Shown: piece after piece, positions 25,401-33,512 of the stretch | Layout: each line of letters opens with the position of its first letter | Numbering within the stretch: the stretch's first letter is position 1 | Assembly (NCBI GenBank): GCA_016930375.1 | Contig: JAFGGU010000032.1 | Span: 1-64,000 of the forward strand | DNA length: 64,000 nucleotides | DNA from: Bacteroidales bacterium | Lineage (GTDB): Bacteria > Bacteroidota > Bacteroidia > Bacteroidales > UBA10428 | Direction of reading: 5' to 3' | The notes under the pieces: generated by a model | What the model saw: only the letters and a program-made list of their open reading frames with translations | The model's database searches: none | What the model was told of the DNA's origin: nothing | Made by a program: the position numbers and the translations under genes

Positions 25401-26639
25401 GCCGAATATTTCCCTGTAATCCGTTATGGCTTTCCGCGCTGCTTCAATCCCCTCGTGCCGCAGCAACCAGGGTATTTCACCATGCAAACAGGCTGATGAT
25501 GCCATGAGACCTTCATGATACTTTTTCAACAACTCCTTGTCAACCCGCGGCCGGTAATAAAACCCTTCGGTCCATCCATAGGAGACAAGCTTGATCAGAT
25601 TTTTATAACCTTGTTTGTTCTTTGCCAGGAGCACCAGGTGAAATCCTCCGCCATCCAGTTTATCGGATTTTTCATGACGCGAACGGCGGGCAACATATAC
25701 CTCGCATCCCAGTATGGGTTTTATCCCCTGCTTTTTCGCTTCGTTATGAAACTCTTTCGCGCCGAACATGTTCCCATGATCGGTAATGGCAAGAGCTTCC
25801 ATCTTATCGAGTTTGGCCTTTTCAATCAGGTGCTTTATAACCGCAGCGCCGTCCAGGATAGAGTATTGGGTATGGACGTGCAGGTGGGTAAAAAGCTGGG
25901 ATCCTGCAGCGGTTTCAGCTACGGCCCCGACTTCTTCTACAGGCGCGCTGACCGGGGAGGAAGCAAAATTGGACCGGATTGAGATCTGAAAAGGAGGAAG
26001 GATGTCCGGATGGATTGATCTGAATTCCTGCAACAGGTCCGGATCGATATTCAGCCTTTTGGCACTTATAATCCCCCGGCGCAACAATTCAAAAAAACAC
26101 CTCGCGGTTGCTGCCACATCCGCGGCAGCATTATGCGCCTCAGCGAATCCTTCCCCAAATAAACACTTATAGAGTTCCGGAAGAGCAGGCCATTTGAATT
26201 TTCCACCCTTGCCTCCGGGTATCGCACAAAAATCTGTGGATTCTTCCTTGGTGCAAATGTGGGTGATTTCATGCAGCCTCGAAGGAATGTTACTCCGTAC
26301 ATATTCAGCTCCCAGAATGCTGAGATCAAAAGACACGTTGTGTCCGACCACAACTTCAGTCCTTTCCAGATCTCCGGCAAATTCGATAAGCACAGTTTCG
26401 AGGTCACTTCCCTCAGCCAAAGCCTTTTCTGTGGATATTCCATGCACCACCTCAGCCGCTTGCGGGATGGTATACCCCTGGGGCTTGATGATGTAACTCT
26501 TGTCAAAGATTAACCTTCCGGTTTTGTCATGGTATTCCCAGGCCAGTTGCACCATTCTGGGCCAATTGCCTGTATCGGTGACCGGTGCATTATAATTGGC
26601 GGGTAACCCGGTGGTTTCGGTATCAAAAATCAAATACAT
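22416..26639 (-). CDS. dnaE: DNA polymerase III alpha subunit fused to an N-terminal proofreading exonuclease
   Basis: 1407 residues, longer than a plain DnaE because of an N-terminal DnaQ-like 3'-5' exonuclease (about 1-185; IFDTETTGLP, VGHNVSFDL, AHNAAADVAAT). A PHP domain follows (about 245-450; HLHVHTQYSILDGA, ITDHGNMFG). The polymerase core has GPGRGSAAGS and the catalytic aspartates in MPDIDIDFDE starting at residue 650. The fingers, a helix-hairpin-helix region and an OB domain (IAIAGMITTVKH) complete the C-terminus. It replicates the chromosome as part of the holoenzyme. The exonuclease fusion is common in Bacteroidota and removes the need for a separate epsilon subunit on this chain. 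Confidence 0.97.
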   Translation of the reverse strand: MYLIFDTETTGLPANYNAPVTDTGNWPRMVQLAWEYHDKTGRLIFDKSYIIKPQGYTIPQAAEVVHGISTEKALAEGSDLETVLIEFAGDLERTEVVVGHNVSFDLSILGAEYVRSNIPSRLHEITHICTKEESTDFCAIPGGKGGKFKWPALPELYKCLFGEGFAEAHNAAADVAATARCFFELLRRGIISAKRLNIDPDLLQEFRSIHPDILPPFQISIRSNFASSPVSAPVEEVGAVAETAAGSQLFTHLHVHTQYSILDGAAVIKHLIEKAKLDKMEALAITDHGNMFGAKEFHNEAKKQGIKPILGCEVYVARRSRHEKSDKLDGGGFHLVLLAKNKQGYKNLIKLVSYGWTEGFYYRPRVDKELLKKYHEGLMASSACLHGEIPWLLRHEGIEAARKAITDYREIFGSDFYLELQRHPSGDPQIDREVYENQVFVNNQLLNLASESGIKCIATNDVHFINEEDAPAHDRLLCISTGKDVDDPNRLRYTRQEWLKTQDEMKRLFSDLPTVIANTNEIVSKVEQYELNSEPVMPDFPIPEGFTDAQEYLRSLTLAGAARRYPEMDEIIRERIDFELETINKMGFPGYFLIVWDVIRAAREMGVSVGPGRGSAAGSVVAYCLRITDIDPIKYDLLFERFLNPDRISMPDIDIDFDEDGREKVLQYVVKKYGKERVAHVITFGTMAPKMAIRDVARVQKLELSEADRLAKMIPEMPGTSFKDSYEKVPALLAERNSDNKLIASTLKYAEVLEGSVRQTGVHACGIIIGKDNLEEYIPICRNKDAELNVTQFEGSHMEPVGMLKMDFLGLKTLSIIKDTIDNVRLSRQIELDIDHLPMDDAKTYELYSRGETTGLFQFESEGMKKYLKALKPNRFEDLIAMNALYRPGPMEYIPSYISRKHGKEEIVYDIPDMEAYLKDTYGITVYQEQVMLLSQLLAGFSKGMADSLRKAMGKKAITMMNELRLKFEEGCIRNGHDPRTVGKIWKDWESFAHYAFNKSHSTCYALISYQTAYLKAHYPAEFMAAVLSRNLNDIKKIGFFMDECRRMGIKVLVPDVNESMARFTVNAQGHIRFGLAAIKGVGESAVEHIIMVRNKDGLFRDIYDVVERVNLNTVNKRCLEALAMAGGFDSFREIQRHQFFDNEDGTLGFTEQLIRYGNRMQGQSNSAPTLFGGVNAIEVIKPRPAQSLEWPPLVKLNKEKEVIGIYLSSHPLDNFKLEMSQFCNVTLAELRDLEQLRGKEIAIAGMITTVKHATTKNGKPYGSFTIEDYTDTFSMTLFNKDYENYRKYLYEGYSLLIKGMIAENTWKNNPELELKIKNIYMLSSVRDELVQNIQIKLSVDMITEKLTEHLARFTQKNTGNSNLRVQIVDPAENISVDMFCRTQRVALSDELIEFLSNNHEIEFKLY

Positions 26640-26708
26640 GCAGTAAAAGTAAGGCAGATTACTGCACTTTCATACCGCTGTTAATAAAAATGGATAAATC
26701 CGGAATCC

Positions 26709-27251
26709 TTATAGGGTCGCTGGATTCTCTTTCATCAACAGCAGCTCTTCGATCTGCTGTATGAAGAGGTCCCTGGTGGCTTCCGGTGAATTGGCAATCC
26801 CTGATGATATGGTAGGCTTGCCTTCCATGGGACAAAACAGAAATGTAGGGATGCTCTGAACCCCAAATACTGCTGCCAATTCCTGCTCCGCGTCGACATC
26901 CACTTTGTAAATATTGATTTGACCGGCATATTGTTTGGCCAGATCCTCAAGGATGGGAGAAGTGATCCTGCAAGGAGCGCACCAGTCCGCATAGAAATCA
27001 ATCAGACATGGCTTTTCTCCCTTAAACACCCAGTTCTCCGTATTTTTTTCATAATCCATCACGAGCCTCAGAAAGTCAGCTTTGCCGATATGCACCGGCG
27101 ACTGACCGGAGACATTGTCCCCGACCCGGGCAACCTGTTCGCTATTGGCAGTGACTTCGGCCTTGACTTCTTCCGTCTTTGCCGGTTGCCCGTTACAGCT
27201 TATTGCTGACATCACAAGGATTCCTGCCAGCCAGTACCATGATTTCTTCAT
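26709..27251 (-). CDS. Exported thioredoxin-like lipoprotein
   Basis: 180 residues. The signal peptide ends SAISCNG, giving a lipobox-like cysteine, then a Glu/Lys/Thr-rich linker to about residue 50. The thioredoxin domain has FYADWCAPCR as active site and GVQSIPTFLF with the cis-proline. It should face the periplasm and act in disulfide reduction or exchange. The short insert before the active site (MDYEKNTENWVFKG) is normal for this group. It is leftward and ends 70 bp before the dnaE start. The partner or substrate is not visible from context. Confidence 0.85.
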   Translation of the reverse strand: MKKSWYWLAGILVMSAISCNGQPAKTEEVKAEVTANSEQVARVGDNVSGQSPVHIGKADFLRLVMDYEKNTENWVFKGEKPCLIDFYADWCAPCRITSPILEDLAKQYAGQINIYKVDVDAEQELAAVFGVQSIPTFLFCPMEGKPTISSGIANSPEATRDLFIQQIEELLLMKENPATL

Positions 27252-27272
27252 TGTAATAGGTTAAATTAATTA

Positions 27273-27306
27273 ATATGTATTTATCTACATATTTATATTT
27301 TTCAAA
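27273..27306 (-). promoter_or_regulatory. Candidate promoter with a 7-bp inverted repeat
   Basis: The minus strand has TTTG (27303-27306 on the plus strand), a 19-bp spacer and TAAATACA (27276-27283), upstream of the thioredoxin-like lipoprotein. The -7 box matches TAnnTTTG only in part. A 7-bp inverted repeat (27273-27279 and 27286-27292) straddles the -7 region and could be an operator. Confidence 0.3.
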
Positions 27307-27328
27307 TATCATGCCAGTATTCCGAAAA

Positions 27329-28018
27329 TCACTTGTCTGAAATTTTGTCATATTTCATGCTTTCCGAAAATAATTTTTTCAGGCGAAAATAAGTACTTTT
27401 TTCCGTGATCTCCGGCTCTATGACATCCAGGAGGATCATGTTGACCAGTAATTTTTCCGCCTGCAACCGGTTTGTCCGTGCTATTTTCATGAAACGTGAC
27501 AAGGTGATGCTTTCATTTTCTGCCAGATAATCCAGCAGAATTTTTTCTTCGCGGCCAAATTTCAGCCAGACTCCCTTTTTGCCTTCGTTTTTCCAGACAT
27601 TTACCAGGATGCGGCTGGCCTGGATATTCTGGTCCGCTACCCGCACATACGCCATCCACTCCCCTGCCTCGTTCTTCGCATAATGCGGCCGCTTATGGCT
27701 GGCAGGTATCTCAACTTCGAGGACACATCGTCCTTCCACCACCCATTTCTTCAGATTAAACGGCACAGCAGGTTTGCAGAATAAATGCGCCCCCGACTCG
27801 GCCATATAGGCTTCCTCTTCACTCCGGACTCCACTGATCTTTCCGTTGTCCTTAACGCCTATCAATAATTTTCCACCCCGGGTATTGGCAAATGCAGAAA
27901 AAGTGCGCGCAATTTTTTTGGCATCGCTGATTTCGAACTTGAAGTCCAGTTGCTGGTTTTCTCCCGATCGGATAAGGTTTTTTATATACTGCTCAGCATC
28001 CTTTAAGTCAGTCTTCAT
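27329..28018 (-). CDS. AlbA_2 / Schlafen-type putative DNA-binding protein
   Basis: 229 residues. The N-terminal AlbA_2 domain (about 8-125) has the family signature: SGENQQLDFKFEIS, then FSAFANTRGGKLLIGVKDNG. A middle segment (HKRPHYAKNEAGEWMAYVRV) is also typical. The C-terminal part (about 150-215) looks like a winged helix (ILLDYLAENESITLSRFMKIA). Such proteins are thought to bind nucleic acids and regulate transcription, but no catalytic activity can be claimed. It is alone, with a -7 box match upstream. The bacterial family has also been seen near defence genes; nothing of that sort is next to it here. Confidence 0.82.
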   Translation of the reverse strand: MKTDLKDAEQYIKNLIRSGENQQLDFKFEISDAKKIARTFSAFANTRGGKLLIGVKDNGKISGVRSEEEAYMAESGAHLFCKPAVPFNLKKWVVEGRCVLEVEIPASHKRPHYAKNEAGEWMAYVRVADQNIQASRILVNVWKNEGKKGVWLKFGREEKILLDYLAENESITLSRFMKIARTNRLQAEKLLVNMILLDVIEPEITEKSTYFRLKKLFSESMKYDKISDK

Positions 28019-28052
28019 AACCGGGATTGTTTAAAAATATTCACTCCAATTG

Positions 28053-28060
28053 CAAAATTA
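28053..28060 (-). promoter_or_regulatory. Candidate -7 box for the AlbA_2 gene
   Basis: The minus strand reads TAATTTTG, an exact match to TAnnTTTG, 34 bp before the ATG at 28018. No clear -33 TTTG is found at the right distance. Confidence 0.35.
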
Positions 28061-28140
28061 GCGTATTTTGTAAATAATTTCCCCCGTCGTTTGAATCAAT
28101 CCGATGCAATATTCCGTATTAGCGTATAAGTCAAAGGATC

Positions 28141-29874
28141 ATGAAAAAGCACTTATTTATGAACGATATGAAAACAAGGATGTTGTTTCTCCTGGTATTG
28201 TCAGGTTTGTTTCTTCCTTTGTCCGGGATCATTGATATTTCAGCGCAGACAACTGACAAAAAGGCGCTTTATGTAGAACACATGAAGAAAGCGAATGGCT
28301 ATTATACCGCTAAAAATTATGCTGCGGCTATGTTTGAATACGAAAAAGCTTCGGACCTGATGCCTGATGAAGAGGAACCAAAACTCAGAATGCAGAGTAT
28401 TGAAGCCATGCTGGGTGAAAAGGAGCTGGCTGAAGTAAAACGGAAAGTTGAACTTGCCAAAAAGCAGGAAAAGGAACAATTGAGCAAAGCCGCGGCGGGC
28501 AAGACCACTGAAACAAAAATTGAACCTGCCAGAGTGGATCAGTTCATCCGTGAACGACAGGCAGAAAGTAAAAGAGACAGCCTGCGGAGAGTCATCTTTG
28601 ATACATTTGCCGCCGAATTGAAGCAGGTTGAAAAGGGCAACGATATGCCTGCGAGATCAGTTGTTTACAGGAAAATCGCAGAGGCATTCAGAAAGGTGAG
28701 GGATGAAGAAATTGCCATCAACTATTACCAAAAAGCCCTGGAAATCGAAGAAAAATTCGGACAGCAGAAGGATATCTCAACGGTTTATGAAGATATTGCT
28801 GATACCTATTACAATTCCGGAGATTTCCAGAATTCCATCAGCAGTTATGAGAAATCACTCACGCTGAAAGAAAAATCAGGTGACAAGGCCGGCGCTTCGC
28901 AAGTCCTTTCGAATATTGCCAACGTTTATGAGACCACGTACGATTATAAAAACGCCATTGAATATTACAACAAGTCCGCCGAAATAAAAGACAGTATCAG
29001 GGATGAATCAGGACTGAAAGATGTGATGGATGACCTGGGCGATGTTTATTACAAGCAAAAGGTACTCACCAGTTCCATTCTTTCCTATGAGAAAACCGTC
29101 AATATCATTCAGAAGCTAAATATGAAGGAAGCCCTGGGTCCGGTTTACAACAAGCTGGGGGTTGCACATTATGAAATGGGCAATTATACCGAAGCTGAAA
29201 AGTTTTTCAAGGAATCGAACAAGAACCTGGTTGAAAACGGTAACCGAAAGGAAGCATCCATGGCGCTGAACAATATCGGCAACCTCTTGTTTATAAACAA
29301 CAAATATGGTGATGCCATTACCTATTACGAGCGATCCCTGACTTACAAAAAGGAAGCAGACTATGATTACGGGCAGGCTGTAACCTTATTTAACCTGGGC
29401 AATGCTTACCGCAGATCAGGCAATCAGGAAATGGCAATCGAAAGCTATGAAAAAAGCCGGAGAATAGCCGACAGTCTGAATGTGCCGGCATTGATGGCCA
29501 AGAATATCAAAGCCCTTGTGGTTTCTTATGAAGCCTTCAAGAATTTTGACAGGGCTTCTGAGCTGGAAGAGGAGCTGATCGCAATGAACCAGACTTCCAT
29601 TAGCATAGAAATTCCGGTTTCTGAAAACGAAATGGATCTTGAACTTCAGAAAACGCAGGAAATTCTGTCCAAATTGAATGAAGAGGCTTTGAAAAGAAAG
29701 GATTTAATTGAATCCGAAGCCGGCAATAAAATGACCGATATGTACATCAATAACCTGAACAGTCAGTATATTAAAGAACAAGGCAAAACGAGATTGCTGG
29801 TTATCCTGTCTTCCGCACTTGGTGTACTTTTGTTGGGAATTTTGATCCTTTATCTGAAAAGGAAGAAGAAGTAG
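28141..29874 (+). CDS. TPR-repeat membrane protein
   Basis: 577 residues; the ATG at 28168 (MKTRMLFLLVLSGLF) would give a cleaner signal peptide than 28141. After an initial TPR (about 41-72), a charged coiled segment (about 85-145) leads to some eight tetratricopeptide repeats (about 170-465), many reading like AISYYEKAL or SISSYEKSL. A Glu/Lys coiled coil (about 495-545) and one C-terminal transmembrane helix (about 551-571) ending KRKKK follow. The layout is that of the sensor half of Bacteroidota TPR histidine kinases, but there is no kinase domain. It probably sits in the periplasm anchored by its C-terminus and scaffolds protein contacts. The tRNA gene begins at the base after its stop. 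Confidence 0.82.
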   Translation: MKKHLFMNDMKTRMLFLLVLSGLFLPLSGIIDISAQTTDKKALYVEHMKKANGYYTAKNYAAAMFEYEKASDLMPDEEEPKLRMQSIEAMLGEKELAEVKRKVELAKKQEKEQLSKAAAGKTTETKIEPARVDQFIRERQAESKRDSLRRVIFDTFAAELKQVEKGNDMPARSVVYRKIAEAFRKVRDEEIAINYYQKALEIEEKFGQQKDISTVYEDIADTYYNSGDFQNSISSYEKSLTLKEKSGDKAGASQVLSNIANVYETTYDYKNAIEYYNKSAEIKDSIRDESGLKDVMDDLGDVYYKQKVLTSSILSYEKTVNIIQKLNMKEALGPVYNKLGVAHYEMGNYTEAEKFFKESNKNLVENGNRKEASMALNNIGNLLFINNKYGDAITYYERSLTYKKEADYDYGQAVTLFNLGNAYRRSGNQEMAIESYEKSRRIADSLNVPALMAKNIKALVVSYEAFKNFDRASELEEELIAMNQTSISIEIPVSENEMDLELQKTQEILSKLNEEALKRKDLIESEAGNKMTDMYINNLNSQYIKEQGKTRLLVILSSALGVLLLGILILYLKRKKK

Positions 29875-29948
29875 TGGAGAATAGGGGAGTCGAACCCCTG
29901 ACCTATTGCATGCCATGCAATCGCTCTAGCCAACTGAGCTAATTCCCC
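29875..29948 (-). tRNA. tRNA-Ala (anticodon GGC)
   Basis: 74 bases, reading from 29948 leftward, fold into a full cloverleaf. The acceptor stem GGGGAAT pairs with ATTCTCC including one G-T pair; the D arm has GCTC/GAGC; the anticodon stem ATTGC/GCAAT encloses ATGGCAT with anticodon GGC; the T arm is AGGGG-TTCGACT-CCCCT; the discriminator is A. CCA is not encoded. It abuts the stop codon of the TPR gene on the other strand with no gap. Confidence 0.97.
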
Positions 29949-29979
29949 GACTAGTGTGTGGGTGTGAGTGTGAGCGAGG

Positions 29980-30011
29980 CAAAAGTATTAAATTAAAACT
30001 ATTCCGCCAAA
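29980..30011 (-). promoter_or_regulatory. Promoter of tRNA-Ala
   Basis: On the minus strand TTTG (30008-30011), a 20-bp spacer and TACTTTTG (29980-29987) match the Bacteroidetes -33/-7 consensus at every fixed position. It is 31 bp upstream of the tRNA 5' end, leaving room for a short leader that is GT/AC-rich. This is the clearest promoter in the window and supports the phylum assignment. Confidence 0.8.
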
Positions 30012-30040
30012 AATACGTATTGTTTTTGTACTAAACCACA

Positions 30041-31219
30041 ATGTTTATGAAAGCATACAACAGTTTTTTTCTGTCTGTTTTATTGCTGATCAGTTGTTCC
30101 TCTCCTGAGAAACTTCTTACTCAGGGTAATTATGATGCATTGATCGAAAAATCAGTCAAGAATCTGATCAAAAAACCAGATAGTGAAGAAGATGCCAACA
30201 TGTTGGATAAAGCCTACAAATTGGCCAATGACCGTGACCTGGAAAGAATTAAATACCTTAAAACAGAAGGCAATCCCAATACCTGGGATGAAATGCTGAG
30301 TCTATACAGCAACCTGAAAAACCGGCAGACTTCTGTCAGAAGGGTTTTGCCTTTGCATATTGGCGGACGCACGGTTCAATACAATTTCGTGGATTATGAT
30401 GCTGAAATTGTCGCCGCCAAAAGAAAAGCCGCCGAATACTTTCATGACCACGGGCTCAAGCTCATGGAGAACAAAACCAAGGAATCATACCGGCAGGCCT
30501 ATTACGAGCTGGTAAAAGCCAAAAATTATTCCGGGGATTCATACCCTAACCTCGATCAGGTAATCCAGGAAGCCAAATACCTGGGGATGAGCCGGGCGCT
30601 GATAAGCACCGTGAACCGTACCATCATCAATCTGCCGGCTGAATTCACCGATGGATTGGTTGCCGCAAATGCCACCCAGCTGAACAGCGAATGGGTTGAA
30701 TATTATACCCGCAAATCCGACTCAGACATTAAATACGACTATTATATCGACATCATACTCCAGGCCATCAATGTTTCGCCCGATCTGGTCCAGGACAAGG
30801 ACCTTATTGAAAAGAAAACCATTGAAAACGGCTTCGAATACGTGCTTGATGCAAAGGGCAATGTGATGAAGGATACTTCAGGAAACGATATTAAAATCAA
30901 AAAATACAAGGAAATCCAGTGCACCGTGATTGAATCCCATCAGATGAAGGATTGCAATATCACCGGTGAGATTGAATTCCATTCGGCCAATCCGCAATCA
31001 CTCCTAAAAAAACAACCCATCGCAGCCGGCACACATTTTGAATATATTTCAGCCCGCGCCATTGGGGATATGAATGCCCTGTCCCCCGAAAAGAAAAAGC
31101 TTGTGGATATCAAGCCAGTTCCTTTCCCCGACGACATCCAGATGATTCTTGACTGCACGGAAGCCCTGAAAAAATCAATCCACGATGTCCTCATTTACAA
31201 TAAAGGAACTGTTCAGTAA
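30041..31219 (+). CDS. Uncharacterised lipoprotein
   Basis: 392 residues starting at ATG 30041 or two codons later at 30047. The signal peptide ends LLLISCSSPE, a lipobox. The mature protein is mostly helical at first, with TPR-like segments (ALIEKSVKNLIKKPDSEEDANM, then AEYFHDHGLKLMENKT) and a more beta-rich C-terminal half (about 270-360). It resembles conserved Bacteroidales lipoproteins of unknown function. It ends 48 bp before hflX on the same strand, but no functional link is clear. Confidence 0.78.
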   Translation: MFMKAYNSFFLSVLLLISCSSPEKLLTQGNYDALIEKSVKNLIKKPDSEEDANMLDKAYKLANDRDLERIKYLKTEGNPNTWDEMLSLYSNLKNRQTSVRRVLPLHIGGRTVQYNFVDYDAEIVAAKRKAAEYFHDHGLKLMENKTKESYRQAYYELVKAKNYSGDSYPNLDQVIQEAKYLGMSRALISTVNRTIINLPAEFTDGLVAANATQLNSEWVEYYTRKSDSDIKYDYYIDIILQAINVSPDLVQDKDLIEKKTIENGFEYVLDAKGNVMKDTSGNDIKIKKYKEIQCTVIESHQMKDCNITGEIEFHSANPQSLLKKQPIAAGTHFEYISARAIGDMNALSPEKKKLVDIKPVPFPDDIQMILDCTEALKKSIHDVLIYNKGTVQ

Positions 31220-31267
31220 AAGAATTTTGCTTATTTTGCTCCCGCTGTAGCATGAAGAAATTTGCTC

Positions 31268-32458
31268 ATGGGAGAATTCATCTATTCATTTGATCCGGAA
31301 AAAGCTGTTCTCATCGGTGTTTCCAACAAGGATCAATCATTATCACAGGTTGAGGATTACCTGGATGAGCTTGCTTTTCTTGTTGAAACGGCAGGAGCTA
31401 TCCCCGTGCAACGATTTATTCAAAAGCTTGACAAACCCAATTCCAGTACCTATATCGGAAGTGGAAAGCTCGATGAAATCAAGCGATTTGTTAAAAACCA
31501 CAAGATTGATATCGCCGTTTTCGATGATGAACTATCTCCCAGCCAGATCCGGAATATTGAGCAGGAATTAGAGATCAGGGCATTGGATCGTACCAATCTC
31601 ATCCTCGATATTTTTGCCCACAGGGCAAAAACAGCTTATGCCAAAACACAGGTTGAACTTGCACAGTATGAATATCTTTTACCCAGGCTGGCCGGAATGT
31701 GGACCCACCTTGAACGGCAGCGGGGAGGAATTGGACTGAGAGGACCTGGTGAAACGGAGATAGAAACAGACCGGAGGATCATCCGCACCAAAATTGCGCT
31801 TTTAAAAGAAGAACTTAAAAAGATCGACCGGCAGATGATCACCCAACGGAAGAACCGGGGAAAACTGGTAAGAGTATCCCTGGTGGGCTATACCAATGTC
31901 GGGAAATCAACCCTCATGAATCTTCTCAGCAAATCAGACGTGTTTGCGGAAAATAAACTGTTTGCCACCCTGGATGCTACGGTCCGTAAGGTAGTGATCG
32001 GGAATCTTCCGTTCCTCCTTTCTGACACCGTGGGTTTTATCCGGAAACTTCCCCATCACCTGGTGGAATCATTCAAATCAACCCTCGATGAAGTCCGTGA
32101 GGCGGATCTTCTCATGCACGTAGTAGATATTTCACATCCCGGGTTTGAAGAGCAGATCGGTGTGGTAAACCAGACCCTGCAGGAAATCAATGCCGCCGAT
32201 AAACCCGTACTGGTTGTTTTTAACAAGACGGATGCTTATACGTATGTTAAAAAGGATGATGATGACCTGAGTCCGAAGGGCCGTGAAAATCTAACCCTCA
32301 CAGAACTTGAAAACAGCTGGATGGCCAAAAACAATTTTCCGTCCCTGTTCATTTCTGCGCTCAGGAAACAAAACATCGATGAACTGAAGAGGATGCTGTA
32401 TGAGAAAGTCCGGGAAATTCACATCACCCGGTATCCCTATGATAATTTCCTGTATTAA
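31268..32458 (+). CDS. hflX: GTPase HflX
   Basis: 396 residues from the ATG at 31268; an in-frame TTG lies at 31262. The N-terminal HflX domain (about 10-190) has GSGKLDEI and the glycine-rich RGGIGLRGPGETEIETDRR. A coiled linker leads to the G domain with G1 GYTNVGKST, G3 DTVGF and G4 NKTD. HflX binds the 50S subunit and splits stalled or hibernating ribosomes, often under stress. Length and motifs are normal. Its stop overlaps that of asd on the other strand. Confidence 0.96.
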   Translation: MGEFIYSFDPEKAVLIGVSNKDQSLSQVEDYLDELAFLVETAGAIPVQRFIQKLDKPNSSTYIGSGKLDEIKRFVKNHKIDIAVFDDELSPSQIRNIEQELEIRALDRTNLILDIFAHRAKTAYAKTQVELAQYEYLLPRLAGMWTHLERQRGGIGLRGPGETEIETDRRIIRTKIALLKEELKKIDRQMITQRKNRGKLVRVSLVGYTNVGKSTLMNLLSKSDVFAENKLFATLDATVRKVVIGNLPFLLSDTVGFIRKLPHHLVESFKSTLDEVREADLLMHVVDISHPGFEEQIGVVNQTLQEINAADKPVLVVFNKTDAYTYVKKDDDDLSPKGRENLTLTELENSWMAKNNFPSLFISALRKQNIDELKRMLYEKVREIHITRYPYDNFLY

Positions 32459-33444
32459 ATCAGTTTTTTTTCCACAAGGTATTCGGCTATCTGAATAGCA
32501 TTGGTGGCCGCGCCTTTGCGAAGGTTATCGGAAACCACCCACATATTGAGCGTTTTAGGCTGTGTTTCATCGCGACGTATCCTTCCGACAAATACCTCAT
32601 CCCGGTTGTGTGATACAATCGGCATCGGATAAATATTCCTTGCAGGTTCATCCATGACGATCACACCCGGGGAGTTCTCAAGGATCTTAAATACATCGGA
32701 CAATTCAAATTCCTTTTCAAATTCCACGTTCACCGCTTCGGAATGACCTCCAATAACAGGAATCCTGACGGTGGTTGCGGTTACCCTGATGGAATCATCC
32801 TCCATAATCTTCCTGGTTTCATTAACCATCTTCATCTCCTCCTTGGTATATCCATTGTCAAGGAAAACATCGATATGGGGAAGGGCATTCATGTCGATCT
32901 TATGCGGATAGGCCATTTCACCGGTTATACCCTTGCGTTCGTTCATCATCTGATCCACAGCCTTCTTCCCGGTTCCTGTGACCGACTGGTATGTTGATAC
33001 AACGATCCGCTTGATTTTATAGGCTTTGTGCAGTCCGACAAGGGCAACAACCATTTGTATGGTGGAACAATTGGGATTGGCAATAATCTTGTCGGTTTTT
33101 TCCAGTACATGCGCATTCACCTCCGGAACCACCAGCTTGATACCGGGTTCCATTCTCCATGCCGATGAATTGTCAACCACCGTTGTGCCAACCTCGGCAA
33201 ACCGGGGGGCCCACATTCTGGAGGTTCCCCCTCCGGCAGAAAAAACAGCAATAGGTGGTCTCCTGTCAATGGCCTCCTGCATGCCGATTACCGCATATTC
33301 ATCCCCTTTAAAAAGAACTTTTTTTCCGACTGACTTTTCAGATGCGACAGGTATAAACTCAGAAACCGGAAAATTTCGTTCTTCAAGAACCCGGATCATC
33401 TGGGTGCCTACCAATCCTGTAGCACCTACAACTGCAACTTTCAT
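32455..33444 (-). CDS. asd: Aspartate-semialdehyde dehydrogenase
   Basis: 329 residues. It reduces aspartyl-4-phosphate to aspartate semialdehyde with NADPH, the branch point to lysine/diaminopimelate, threonine and methionine. The nucleotide-binding motif is GATGLVGTQM at the N-terminus, the catalytic cysteine lies in NPNCSTIQM at about residue 127, and VIGGHSEAVNVEF carries the active-site histidine. It is intact. No lysine riboswitch fits in the 68-bp gap upstream. It shares a TTAA stop overlap with hflX. Confidence 0.96.
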   Translation of the reverse strand: MKVAVVGATGLVGTQMIRVLEERNFPVSEFIPVASEKSVGKKVLFKGDEYAVIGMQEAIDRRPPIAVFSAGGGTSRMWAPRFAEVGTTVVDNSSAWRMEPGIKLVVPEVNAHVLEKTDKIIANPNCSTIQMVVALVGLHKAYKIKRIVVSTYQSVTGTGKKAVDQMMNERKGITGEMAYPHKIDMNALPHIDVFLDNGYTKEEMKMVNETRKIMEDDSIRVTATTVRIPVIGGHSEAVNVEFEKEFELSDVFKILENSPGVIVMDEPARNIYPMPIVSHNRDEVFVGRIRRDETQPKTLNMWVVSDNLRKGAATNAIQIAEYLVEKKLI

Positions 33445-33512
33445 AATAACAAATTATTAATTTTACTATCTTGTGCATGCGTTAAGCGCAAAATTCGTAA
33501 AAAAAATGACTT

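Noticed and set aside
29951-29979. GT-rich stretch as a microsatellite or regulatory element
   Set aside because: It is short and irregular, and it is most simply the transcribed leader of the tRNA.
33445-33512. Lysine riboswitch before asd
   Set aside because: Only 68 bp lie upstream, far less than the aptamer needs.
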